From the NCBI RefSeq assembly GCF_964340395.1, contig NC_135553.1, positions 13,780,501 through 13,840,500 on the forward strand: DNA of 60,000 nucleotides, written 5' to 3'. This document shows, in pieces, positions 28,651-42,000 of this stretch. The first letter of the stretch is position 1. Each line of letters begins with the position of its first letter. The translations under genes and the position numbers were made by a program. The notes beneath the pieces were generated by a model. It did not search any database, had not been told where the DNA came from, and saw nothing but the letters and a program-made list of their open reading frames with translations. Source of the stretch: Glandiceps talaboti. Taxonomy: Eukaryota > Hemichordata > Enteropneusta > Spengelidae.

Positions 28651-29623
28651 AGCTCGCTGCCAACTTGATTCAATGTCTGTGACGGCCGGTTAATTGACCC
28701 ATAGCAAACCACGTAAATCTGTACATAGAATGAAGGGCCTAGTTACGAACAAAGTAATGGTTGAATATTTAGCATGATGTACTGGCGACTGATTTGAAAC
28801 GTTGTTCTTAAAGCTGCGTTTTTTAAAACTGTTTTGTTAGATATAATGATCTAATCACAATATTGTACTCCTTTGAACATTATTGAATTACCTACAGGTA
28901 AACGTATTTGTGTAGTTATACTGATAACAATGATAAATAAATAAATCCAATCAGATTAATTTTTGAGTGTGCATTATTGTATTACGTATGAGTACAATCA
29001 ACCTCTAGTTTAGTATGTGAAATGTATGATCGTATTGCGTTTCAAATCATTTTCAGTTCATTATACATTCAGTTGTTGTCTGTCTTATCGCAAAAATAAT
29101 ATTGCAGCTACAGCTGAATTTTTTGTTGTCTATTTTTCATGCCTCGATTCAAACCATTATATTTTACAACAGACACATGCATATCTTTGCTGATATTTTT
29201 TTTCTATCAGTCGACTTGCAGACGGGTTTTTGAAACACCACAAAATGATACTTCAACAAAAGGTAAGAATTGGTTTCTCAGTTATGTTCTCTTCACCCAA
29301 AGCTCGCTGTTGTTGGTGTAACCTAGTACCTACCACATGAACAATTAATCATGTATAGATATGTAGTAAACAGAACAGAAAATATGCCTAAAGTAAATGC
29401 AAAGGAATAATTATGTGAAAATAAATGGCAAAGAAAATGAAAAAGTTGCGTACATTCTATGAACAAATAGCAAGAAATACAAATGAGTATGTTGTCACGG
29501 AACATTTTTTTTTGTATATATAGCAATGACACTGACATCGATCACGCCTCGTGATTAAACGTCATTCACTGTTAGCGCCCTCAAAGTTCATACTGCGCCT
29601 TGTTAGTTATAAATTTAGTGATG

Positions 29624-29631
29624 TGACGTCA
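29624..29631. promoter_or_regulatory. CRE-like palindrome upstream of HGS
   Basis: Full palindromic TGACGTCA about 290 bp upstream of the HGS ATG. TGACGTCA or near variants also occur elsewhere in the window, so the functional weight is modest. Confidence 0.3.
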
Positions 29632-29848
29632 TCGTAACCTTTAAAGACCCCACAGCTAACGAAAACCTAGTTTATAGAGTCACAAAGTATTACGAAAGTC
29701 AATATCATTTGAATGCATGATATGGAAAAAAATACATGTATTGGTATTTTTCACTGATTATTATTTAACGCACGGGGAAATATCACAGAAACTGTAATCG
29801 TAAGATTATTTGTTTTAAATTCTTCATAAAGCTAGAGGGTCTTCTCAA

Positions 29849-29859
29849 CGCCATCTTGG
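29849..29859 (+). promoter_or_regulatory. YY1-like site near the HGS start
   Basis: The bases CGCCATCTTGG are the reverse complement of the YY1 core AAGATGGCG. They lie ~60 nt before the HGS ATG, a usual position for YY1 elements close to transcription starts. Supported only by motif and place. Confidence 0.4.
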
Positions 29860-29916
29860 ATTTACACTGGGAGGAAACGGAAGAGCAGTCGTAATCAGTA
29901 GATATTTTTTTTCGAA

Positions 29917-32900
29917 ATGTTTGGTTCTTCGAAAGGTTCGTTCGACAAGCTTGTCGGTAAGTACTGCTAAGTATGTCAGTATTGCTTGTCTTGGTATCAA
30001 TTTAATACATAGATGAACCGTAAAGCCATGCAAGCGTGTAATATGCTGATTGTAATTTTCTTGAATCTGAATCCTAAAGTCATTAATTTGTCTGGATGAT
30101 ACGTTCATTGTGTCTCGAAAGTGTTCATATATTCGTACTTTATTAAACAAAATTATCTATCTAGGAAGCGACCTTAATGAAAGAACGTTTCTTGTTCACA
30201 GAATTGAACGATCATGACCAAATTTAGCAACAAAATTTGCGAAAGATATGGTATCGCTCAGTAGAATCAAGGGCGCGTGACGATACCAACATTCTACTAG
30301 TTGAGTAGTCTAGATTATGCACTGCGAATAGCAACGTAACTCGTCGTTTTGACAAATTCGTAGTTTTACATACATATTGTTTAGTTATCGTATTACTCGA
30401 ATGGAATTCGCTTAGGTCCTTGGGGTATCAACTAAAATATAAACCTTTCCCAAATTGTATTCATACACAGAAACAGTTACAATGATATAGTCGTGAACGT
30501 AAGGTGACTAATTAACATTGTTTCAAGATCTATGTAAACAACAACAGGTTCAAATTCAATGTATACAGTATGTGACATTCCTCAAGTACAATAATGAAAA
30601 GAATGGATATTTTGAAAGTATTTCTTCTTTTTTAAATGACCATGATTTTTGGTTGTGTGTTTGTTTTTGTTTTTTAACCAAAACTTATGTGGATGATTCA
30701 CCCACTGTCACCACAGGAGTCACTTGTATAATGTATATGTATACATCCGGGATATCATTCAGAGAAATCAACAAAAGACAATGATTATTACAAGCCAAGG
30801 TCATTGCTCTATAATGAAGGTCGTATTTGTACTTTTATCTAACATGAAGGTAACATGTTTATTTTGAAGGACACTGTTAATTGTGAAACTTTCTTTATAA
30901 AATTCAGTTTTGTGTATATACATACTGTATATATGTATGTTCAAATGTTTGTGCTTTCATTTCTTTGAGGTAGATATTGTTGCCTTGTGTTATTTTTTTT
31001 ACAATTCCCTTGTAGAGATAAACAAATTGTATAACCTGCATACTGCATTGTAGATGGTATGGTTGAATACACCCTACTACCTTCTGGGTAGGAGTGAGTG
31101 AGAGCAAATGGAGAGTACTGGCCATAGAATGTAAACAACAGTAGTAACCCTGTACATTTGTACTTCTGTGACAGATGTAGTACAGTGGCCATCCATCGAA
31201 GGAGATACAACTGTGGTTTTATACTAGGGAGTGACAGTCTAACCCTATCACTCTTAATTAACCCCTAAACCCAACTCCCTTACATGAATGCAAATGTGCA
31301 TCTATTGTACAGTCAGTTGAGTGTTCTAAATTCGTACCTTTTTCCCTAACTATATCTCTAGACTAACTCAAACTCGGTAAATTACATCAGAACATGTACA
31401 GTGTATTCATTACCAGTGTACTGCTCTATCATGTAATTTCAAACCCCAACCAAGCCCTTCTAAACACAACAAAAAATATACTGCATTGTGTATGTTTATC
31501 TATGATGTAACCCTTCTATTGTCTACATGTATGGCGTAACCTGCTTTACAAGTTTGCACACATACTACTGACAACTTGATGTGACCTGGTTAGGATCAGT
31601 GTCCGGAGACATTTCCATATGAAATTTTAGATAAAGGAACCCTTACAATGTAGATCACTTTTTAATCAAATAAATACAAAACCATGAGGTGGTGTGTAGT
31701 CTTTACATGTATTATCTCTTGACAATATTAATAGAAATGGCAAATGTCTGAAATGCATTGCAACGTATAGATGTGTACTGTATATTCATTTGTGTTGTGA
31801 AATTTCCATTGCAGATAAGGCAACCAGTCAGTTATTGCTAGAACCAGACTGGGATGCTACACTACAAATATGTGATTGTATTCGACAAGGCGATGTCACG
31901 TAAGTGTATACACAGTTATACTATACATTGTAATTTCAGTGTGGCATCGATCATGTTTTTATTTCAATAAACTTATGTACATAGTCATAGTTTACATGTG
32001 CGTCTGTTCAGTCAGCTAAAAGTACCTGTACATAAGTGTGTATTACATGTATAATTGGAAGAGGCCAGAGTGCATGGCACAGTATGCGTAGAGCAATCTC
32101 ATACCATTTTAGAGGATCGTTCATTAACATTTCAAACAGAATACATGCAATACTGAGTCATGGAACAACACTGTAGATGTTGCACATGAAGGTACATGTA
32201 CATAGTTACTGTTGTGTATTGCCATTTTTACGCATTGACAACTGAATCTTGTCTGCATGTATAAATGTAGTATATTTTTAAGTTCAGGAAACGTTAAATG
32301 GAAAGAGTCTGACTGGATAATGAATTTTTTTTAATGATAAAATGCATTTGCATCACAATAAAAAAAAATATTTCAATACATGTACAATGCCATGTATTTA
32401 CAGGGGAGTTTGTACATGCCATGCAGGTGGAACAGTTGTCACCTGATTATACCCTGGGTTTAGAGTAAAATCTATCTGTCATTGATGGCATTACATGTTT
32501 GTTCTTGAAAATCTCTCACAATTAAAGAGATCAACATGTCTTTCTATCATTTCATAATGAAAATGTTATCTAAAATGTAATAAAGACAGAACAAATGTAC
32601 ATTGTAAAGGCAAGAGCATACGTTATAGTGACTCACGCAATACATCTTGGATTTGGAACCCGAAAATCAACTGTTTACAATGTTAACAAAGCAAATCTGC
32701 TCTATCATGTCATGCAAAGCCTCAACCATGATAAGTATAAGCCAGTATTGACTTCTGAATATTCACCTGGAATATCAACTGTTAAGTCTGTGTTGATCAT
32801 CAATCAGAACATGAGGTAAATCCCGCAACTCACTGTTGAACGCGATTCCTTATTTGTACTTTCTCTTTCTATTGCAGCGCCAAGTATGCTGTTGGCATTA

Positions 32901-35900
32901 TCAAGAAGAAAATGCATGATAGGAACCCCCATGTCTGTTTATATTCTTTACAGGTAATCTACTTTCAAATTGTCTATTCTTTTCATTATTTCTTAACTTC
33001 CTTTTAAAGGTCGTAGGTCATACATGTAGGAATGAATGACATTCTTGTATGTGTAATTGTACAAAATCAGTCATGTGTAAATGCATAGAAGTGGCATCTG
33101 ACTAAAGTAATCCCCTCTCAACTAGGATGGGTGGGGGGGGGGGGAATGAGGTATTTGTATGTACATAAAAATTTGCAAGTTAAAATATTATGCTACATAT
33201 GGTGTTAGAATCCAGGTAATACTAGAAAAGAGTAGATGTGAGGTGTAACATTAAAATGAACATGATTTCCTATATACATGTACATTTGGTTGGGGTAGTC
33301 TTGAGTGTAGTGATATGGAAGAGCCATCCTAACAGGGGTTGAAATTAACTTGTTTCTTTGGTAGTCCTAGTGGGCTACCAATTTCTGAAATTGGTAGCCC
33401 AAGGATTGTGACCTGTAGTCCCATATTCCTGAACTGAAAACAGAATTCCTCTATTGGAAATACACCATGTATGTGTTCTTAAAATACTTTCATGTCCACA
33501 AATCTTCCATCCTCACCACGTAATCAGTGGTAGCCTAAGTCGGTTACCAGCTGCAAATTATGGTAACCCCAAAGAATTGTTAGTCTGTGGGCATGTGACT
33601 ACTGTTAATTTTGAGCCCTGCCTAACAGATCAGCTTGTAATGTATGATATGCAGCAAAAATGGTAGGCATTCATCCGTGAATAACAGCTGTTCATATTTA
33701 TATCATATCTAAACAAATGGTCCATACAAAATATCTGCCATTATACTTTGATATTTGAACTGCAATATAATTTTGAACCTTCCTGTGAAATCTTGAGTGT
33801 ATGACAGTATGATCAGCTGTTTTACTACCAAACTGGAATAACTATAGATTTTCAATGTTTTTTGCATCCTGCTCCTTTTTTGTTACCAATTACACAAAAC
33901 AAAATACAGACACCGATAGTGTGCAGGCATATAAAGTGATACACTTTATCTCACTGTGAACACAAATCAACATCAGTGTTGGATGACACAAGGAAGATTC
34001 AAATACAAAACTGTTAGTGTGTATGCGCACTATCAGTTCTTGTATTTTGGTGTAATGTTAGGAATATATTACTTGCTGTTGAAATTTTTGTCATAGACAA
34101 AGTACAGAAAATGCATGCAACATAACAGTTCAAGATTGAACAAAAATTATATCCCATGAGTTAAGAATGTACATGTATGCATTGTTGCTGTGAACTGTAA
34201 CATACACATAAACATGTACATGATCTACATATGATGTACGGTATATTGTCTAACAGTGTAACTTGCCATGTATAACAGCCTTAAGGATTCAGACCCTATG
34301 AGATTTGTAAGAAAGAATACTTGACAAGTATATCAGAATCTGTGGTGTACAGGGATGTGACTGCATTTGTAACTGTTAGTATTTCAAATAGCAGCATGTC
34401 AACCCTTAGATACTGCAATGTTGTATGGCCAGTAGGGACCACCTCGTTAAGAACGGTGCCGTAAAACGGTTGTGGTTTGCGAGCGACATTGTGGTGCATC
34501 ATGGTTGAATCAATCAGAAAATGTTTCCCATTGTGATACAAATGTATGCTGATTTTGTACATGTATACACCAAGTCCATGCATATTAATTATATCCATAT
34601 ACCAGTATTTATACATTTGTATAGAACATCAATTTGGGGTCACGAGTGACTTCATCTGACACAGTAGGTAGATTTCAAATCCATTAAGAATTTGCAGCCC
34701 ATTTTCTGGCCAACACTATATTTAAACTAAAATGTTGAATCCACATTTAATACTGAAAGCATGTTTGGGGTGAGATGACACTGCCAAGATTGTCCAACAA
34801 TAGCAAAGTGTGTTGTTACTAATTTTCTTACTCTGTGCAACCCTTTTAGAGTGCACCCTTCTCAGATGTATTTGTAAATTTTGAAATGATGCTGGAATGG
34901 AAACTTAAATATTAATCATATTAATCTGTTGTATCTTTGCTTTGTACACAGGTATTGGAGTCTGTAGTCAAGAACTGTGGCACTCAAATTTATGAAGAAG
35001 TTGCTACGAAAGCATTCATGGATGAATTTAGAGAATTAATTAAAGTAAGTCATTTACAATGAATGTTGATGTTATCATTGACAAACTCATGCCTTTGTTG
35101 TGTTTTGTATTTTGTCTGTAGAAAGGTGACATCCGGATCACTGTAAATCCTTGTGCAATGAAGGGTGGTGGGGGTGGGTGTAAAATCTGAGACTTCCAAA
35201 CATAGTAAGGGTTTGATATTTTTAAGTCCAGAGAATTGTCAATCAGACTTGAGACTGCTGTTTGTCAAGGTAAAGAGTGTTGTCAATCCTGATAGCTAAG
35301 CCCCTTCAGAGGGACATACAAATGTCATCTTAACAGTAGTTTATACATGTATGTTGATAATTGACTGTTGTCTGGTAGATATAGTCCATGTATGTCAGAG
35401 TTCAAAACATTTATACAACACCCACTTGAGATGTGTACAAATGTAAACATTACTGACTTGATGAAGCATGTACCTCGGAAATAATCTGTTTAAACTTTTG
35501 CCACACTGTACTTTGTTCAAGAAAACTCCAACCCCTTCCCAGTTTAGTTTTAAAAAAATACGCACTCTACAGATTTTATAAATAGATGTCAAACTGTGTT
35601 GTAAGCCATTTTAGAGTCCAATATGGTCACCCTTGACTACTGTACGGTAACTCTATGGGAAAAATAAAAGATGGTTGATCTCCTTGAAAACAGGATATTG
35701 AAACCCAAATTTCTTTTATTGCAAATGTATATCAAAAGAACTGTGATTTTCTGAGAAATTTGTCCCCAAGGTACATTCTACAGATTCATAATAGTTACTG
35801 TTTTATAAACTAACAAACAGTAACTACTTCATGACAACAATGTTAAAAGCAAAGAAGACCCATACTACCGGTAACACTGAAACCACTGTCTATAAGAGAA

Positions 35901-36052
35901 AAGTAAATTAAGCTCTCCTTTTTTTCGACAGACTGGTAGTGATCAAGTGAAAAATAAAATATTGGAATTGATTCAAACATGGACTAATGCTTTCCGTAAT
36001 GAACCAAATTTGAAGATAGTGCAAGATACATACCATCTAATGAAAATGGAAG
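29917..36052 (+). other. HGS: HGS exons 1-5: VHS domain
   Basis: Exons 1-5 encode the N-terminal VHS superhelix (residues ~1-138). Recognisable stretches are DKATSQLLLEPDWD, LQICDCIRQGDVT, AKYAVGIIKKKMHDRNPHV, LESVVKNCGTQIYEEV and NAFRNEPNLKIVQDTYHLMK. VHS domains bind cargo and ubiquitin on endosomes. Confidence 0.92.
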
Positions 36053-39000
36053 GTAGGAAATATTCTTTGATTTTTTCCATCAGAAAAGGCAATAGAACAG
36101 CTGACTGTTGTCATGGATACAAATTTGATTAAATTATGATTTACCCTTTTAACTTTGTCTTAGCATGTCAACTGAAGTGGCTGAATCTGTAACTCTGCTA
36201 CACTGTGTACAATTTTAACCAACAAATGTAAACTGTGAAGTACATTGTGGAATGTCCTTATTTATACATTTGTATTATCTCTCCCCTTTGTGGAAAGAGG
36301 TTAGAAGACTGTCCTCAAGGGCTGATCTTTCTGTCTACTTTCATGGGTAGAAGAGTCACAGATTCAGGCAGTGACAGACTAACTTCGAATTTCCTTATGA
36401 AATGAATGTCTATGTATTTGCGCAACAGGAAAGCCAATTGGTTGTCATTGCTACATGTACCTAAATGATGCATTGATGTAGTGTTTTGTCTATACCATTT
36501 ATATACTAGCTCTTTTGATTCCAAAATCGTGAGCATTTGAATCCTTGAATTCTGTAATGTAAAACTTTGGATTTACTGTCATTCCCTTCATTGTATACAC
36601 AGGGTATACCTTCCCACCAGTGAAGGACAGTGATGCTATGTTTGTTTCTGAAAAGGTAGGTTTTCCCCTTTCCTGTTGGATTATATCATGTCCTTACAAA
36701 CATCAAACTTATCAATGTCAACTCAAGGAAAGTAGGTACAAATATAATGCTATGACCAGAAGAAATGACAGATTAAAAGCAAAGATGGTTTAATATGATA
36801 TTGTAGTGGGTGGGGAATAGTAATCAAACTGACCAATTTTCATTTCCTTACTTTATCAGACAATTAAGCTCTTCACAAAGTCATTTTGCTACTGAAAATT
36901 TTGGTGATACTTTCTCTAAATAGAGTGCCAGACAATATGATAGATGGTAAATGTGATGTAGAAATTAGAATGACCACGTTGTGCAATTCCTGGTTTTATA
37001 TGCAGTTTGACAACACCAACCATAGACAAGGGTTGTAAATAGGAGCACGCAAAACAAAAAATTACAAGTTACTGAACTGTTTAGCTTACTTTCAATATTA
37101 TTAGCATGTTCCTATTTCTTCCCAATATGCACATTTGTTTTATGATAAGTTTACTGTATTGTGTTTGATAGGCTCCAGAGTGGGTTGATGGTGATGTGTG
37201 CCATAGATGTAGAGTAGAATTTGGAATGGTTCAAAGAAAGGTAAGATTTTAACTTTCATTTATACAATTACAACTATCGATACAAGCAAGAATGTAATAG
37301 AAGAGTGGACCAGCTGTGGAATAGATACACATTTGTATTCAAGCTAGGGAGTCGGGGTAGAATGTAGAATAGATACACATTTGTATTCAAGCTAGGGAGT
37401 TAGACTTAGGTTAGGATAGTGATAGGAATATGGTTAAACATCCTTGCATAAATCTAATTATTATCATCTACATTGAGTGGACATTGTTCTACATGTGTTC
37501 TGATATATGCATGATGTAATCTGAAGTGTGGCTCAATGTACCATTTTGCGTTTAGCATAGGTCAACCGTTATCACATCATTTACATGTAATAGTATACTA
37601 ATACAGCTTTGCTGTGTCTATGATAGTCAACGTAATTACAGTGATGTACATGTAGTTGTCTGAGATTTTCTTTAAAAAGTGTGGGTTATTGACACTTTCA
37701 AATAACAAAATCATACGGCTCCAGTAAAAGAAGCAACAAGAATTTCAAAGTTAATCATGATGATAATGTTGAATATGTGTTAATCAGCAAAATAGCCTTG
37801 AATTTTAAATGTCATTTCCCTTGAAATGTAAATGCAATTTTTCTGTCAATTTTCTATCAATATTAACTGTTTGTGAAATTTTATTTTCCATCCCTAGCAT
37901 CATTGCCGACACTGTGGTCAAGTTTTCTGTAGTAAATGTTCATCTAAATCAACAACTATACCTAAATTTGGTATTGAGAAGGAAGTACGTGTCTGTGAAG
38001 CCTGCTATGACAAATTAAGCAAGTAAGTTAACAAGTTAACATAGTACACTGATGTACAGATGCACAATTTTCATCATGGTTTAAATCATATAATATAAAA
38101 TTGCATTGATGTCACCCTTGTGAATGTTCATTTACGGGGAGGGTGGTTGTCCTAAATGAACAAAGTTTTTGTATGTTTAGCTTGTGTGACATTGTGCGAT
38201 CGTCCCTTAGAGCGCCATCTTATTAGAAATAGCACTAGAGACAAGGTACTACTTTTTCTTGTTTATTGCACATGGAATGTTCCTCTCTGAAACAATGACA
38301 AGGTTGCCATATGTATATACATTGTATACATGTAGATATGTAATAAATACAATTATGTTAGTGCTCTTGTCCAAGGTAAAGTTGTTAGATTGTTACTTGA
38401 GATAGATGCATGTACATGGATTCAAAGCTTTCAAAGGCTATCTTAGTGAAAAATAGGGTTGACGTGTAATCAGCTAAAAACAAGACGTCCTGACTTAATA
38501 GTCAGTAATTTTGTACAAATTTGCAAGAAGTACATCCTATGTGTAATACTAACCAATATGGGACTTGTAAACCCGCCATGTTGAACGTTGCATCATGGGA
38601 AATGTGATAATAAATACTAATCAATTATTATTGTAAACAATGTTGATACATTGTTTGTAACCACAAATAATCAATTCATAGTTGCCCTGACCATTGTTGG
38701 AGGTTAACTTTATCAGTAGCTCCAGATTAGGCATTACGATAACCACAGATAATCCCATAGTACTTTGCATCTGAGCATGCTCAGTCTGGATTGCAAGTTC
38801 CCTATTCACATCATGCAGTTTGACAGTTAATGTGCTTATGTGAGTATGTACAAATGTATACAGACTCTAATTTTCATGCGTGTGTTACTGTTAAAGTATG
38901 TTTAGCAAGATTTGATACAAACAGAAACACTACGAGCAAAACAACCTTGTGTCTGACTGTATGCAACTTTTCATGTTTGTATATGTAGATAACTAGTCCA

Positions 39001-42000
39001 TTTCTTGCTACCATGTCTCATTATATTACAGTGTCAGCACTACATAATTCTTATACATATACAATTTTTACTTGCTATAGATCAGGTGGCAAGAGTACTG
39101 CCAGTGATAGTGATCTACCGGCTGAGTATCTAGCAAGTCCACTTTCGCAACAGTCGCAGGTAAGGACAAATGTATGTACACAATTAATGTAATATCTACA
39201 TTTACACATTTTACTTTTCTATCGCGAGTCTACTGCTACTATTCAATGTTTGTCAAGGTAAATAATGTTGAAATTATTAGTGTCATTCTCGGATTAACAA
39301 CCATTTTACAACTATCAACAGTTCACAACCATTTTACAACTATTAACAGTTCACAACCATTTTACAACTATTAAAAGCTCACAACCATTTTATAACTACG
39401 AGAAATTCACGACCATTTTACAACTTTTTAGGAGTTCACAACCATTTTAGAAATGTTAGAGGTTTACAACCATTTTACATGTTAACAATTCACAGCCATT
39501 TTATAGTTAATAACAATTCACAGCCATTTATAACTGTTAACAGTTCACAACCATTTTATAACTGTTAATAGTTCACAACCATTTTACAATTATTAAAAGT
39601 TCACAAGCATTTTATAACTGTTAACAGTTCACAACCATTTTACAATTATTAAAAGTTCACATCCATTTTGCAACTGTTAGAGGCTCACAACCATTTTACA
39701 ACTGTTACAAGTTCACATCCATTTTACAACTGTTACAAGTTCACATCCATTTTACAACTCTTACAAGTTCACATCCATTTTACAACTGTTACAAGTTCAC
39801 ATCCATTTTACAACTCTTACAAGTTCACATCCATTTTACAACTCTTACAAGTTCACATCCATTTTACAACTGTTAGACTCAGTATTATTTATTACCATCG
39901 CTAGCTCTGAGTGTCCACTCTTTTGTTCCACCCACGCCCATGATAAAAACAACAAAAAAGAAGCAAAAAAAGTTGACCAAAATAAGCTGAGTGTATGATA
40001 TTATATATATCTGTATTTGAAGGTGCCAGCACAGAAAACTGATATAGAGTTACAGGAAGAAGAAGACTTACAGTTAGCTATGGCTCTGTCTTTAGATGAA
40101 GCTGAAAACAGAGATGTAAGTATTTATCAAATGTTTAAACATCTGTAAAATAATCTTTAGTAAGTATTATTTTGGATAAATTTGACATTCTGATGTTGTT
40201 GAGGGTAGTAAGTAGGTAAAATCTACTAGGGTTCCCCAGTCAATTTACCCAGGTTCCTTACCAGTGTTTTTGTTAAGGGTGGTAAGCAGGTAAAATCTAC
40301 CCGAGTTCCCCAGTCATTTTACCAGGGTTTCTTACAGTGTTGTTTTGAGAGTGGTACGTAGGTAAAATCTACCTGAGTTCCCCTAAGTGGTTTACCCATA
40401 CTGGTATTTGACTAATTTTACTGGGGAGTTGTCCTCTGTTACCAGAGTTCCTAAACATTAACAAAAACACTGGTTATGTTTTACACTTTCCTCAAAGTTC
40501 AAAGATAACGTCTTGTATCAAAGTCTGTAAACTCTCAAACAGAATTACACCATTTGAACTCTTTATATTTGTGTATTATCTTTGCAGCGTATTCGTAAGG
40601 ATCATAGAGGTGTGTCGTCATCTCCATCAACAACAGCATCTACTGGTGGATCACTGTATTCTTCAACTTCGGTGAGTTCATAGACTAACGGTGGTTGAAG
40701 TCAGTCTTATCCCAAAAATAGTGTTTATTGATTTATCTTCATTTTGTAATAAAGCACATATGCAGAAGAACAAAGCTGACTTCTTACAATATAATGATTA
40801 CCCTAGAATCTGAATCCAGTCAGATGAAGATTTTGCTATTACTCTGCCCCCCCCAAGCTTCATTATAGTAAACATCTATTAATATTAGCAAAATGCCAGG
40901 TGTGGTAGGAGACAAATGAGAGCAAAATGCCCACTTGACTACTCTCTAGGCTACATAATGATAATTGAATGAGTTACAGTTTCAGAGAGACACGTTACAG
41001 TCTAGAGAAGATATAAGCAAGGCAATTTAAATTGAAAAAAGCAGAATGTGACAAGTGGTAGCTGAACAGGAAATGTGGACTTGTTACCCTGGACATGTGC
41101 AATATTCAAGGATATGAATGAATTAATGAATTATTTAATTAATAATTTCAATGACTTAGCTTGTATCGATATATTCAATAATGTTATCCCATGACACAAG
41201 TTGATGTAACATACAATACATTTGGTTATCATAATTGGCAACAACTGGCTGACATTTGATTTCTTTCATATTTTTTTGGCAGACAACTGCACCACAAACA
41301 GCAGATATGGAACCTGAGGTAAGATTCAACTTTCCCTTCAGTAAACATAATTCTGTTATCAAACCGAGAAAATAAATACTGCATTACTCATAAAAGTCAC
41401 TTGGAGAACACTTTGTTGGGCCAATAACCCAACAGGTTTCACTGGGTGGGAGAACAGTGCTGTGTACTGAAATGTTACCCAGTGACAGTGTATGAAAGAT
41501 GAATAAAATAACACTGTGAACAAGTGAAAAAGTTATCAATGAATACAGTATTTTAAATTGCATAGATGGATGACTTACTAAAGAATTCTCTGTCAAATGA
41601 CATTCATGTGAGGATATAAGTGTAGTTTTTTTCAAGAACGGCAGACATTCCAAACTGATACTGCTGCAAAATTTGCCCTTGGACTTGTTGTATTAACTTC
41701 TTTGTTTTGACCTCGCAGCTTGCTCGGTACTTGAATCGGAATTACTGGGAACAGAAGCATGATGAACAGAAGAGTTCGGCAACTCCCTCAGCTCCTGCTA
41801 GTGCTGAAATAACCCCAGCTACTGCACCACCAATGTCTACATCCTCACAATCACAACCTACGTATTCCTCATCAGGAAAGATACCTGAAGTAAGTTAATT
41901 TATTGAAATTATTGGGTTTTTTCAGCGTACCAATAATTGCTATAAGCTTACTTACCAGTTACATTTGTTTTCAAAAATAATTATCTAATACTTTATTACT

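Noticed and set aside
39668-39904. Repetitive HFTTVTSSHPFYN frame
   Set aside because: Translation of the 28-bp minisatellite in an HGS intron.
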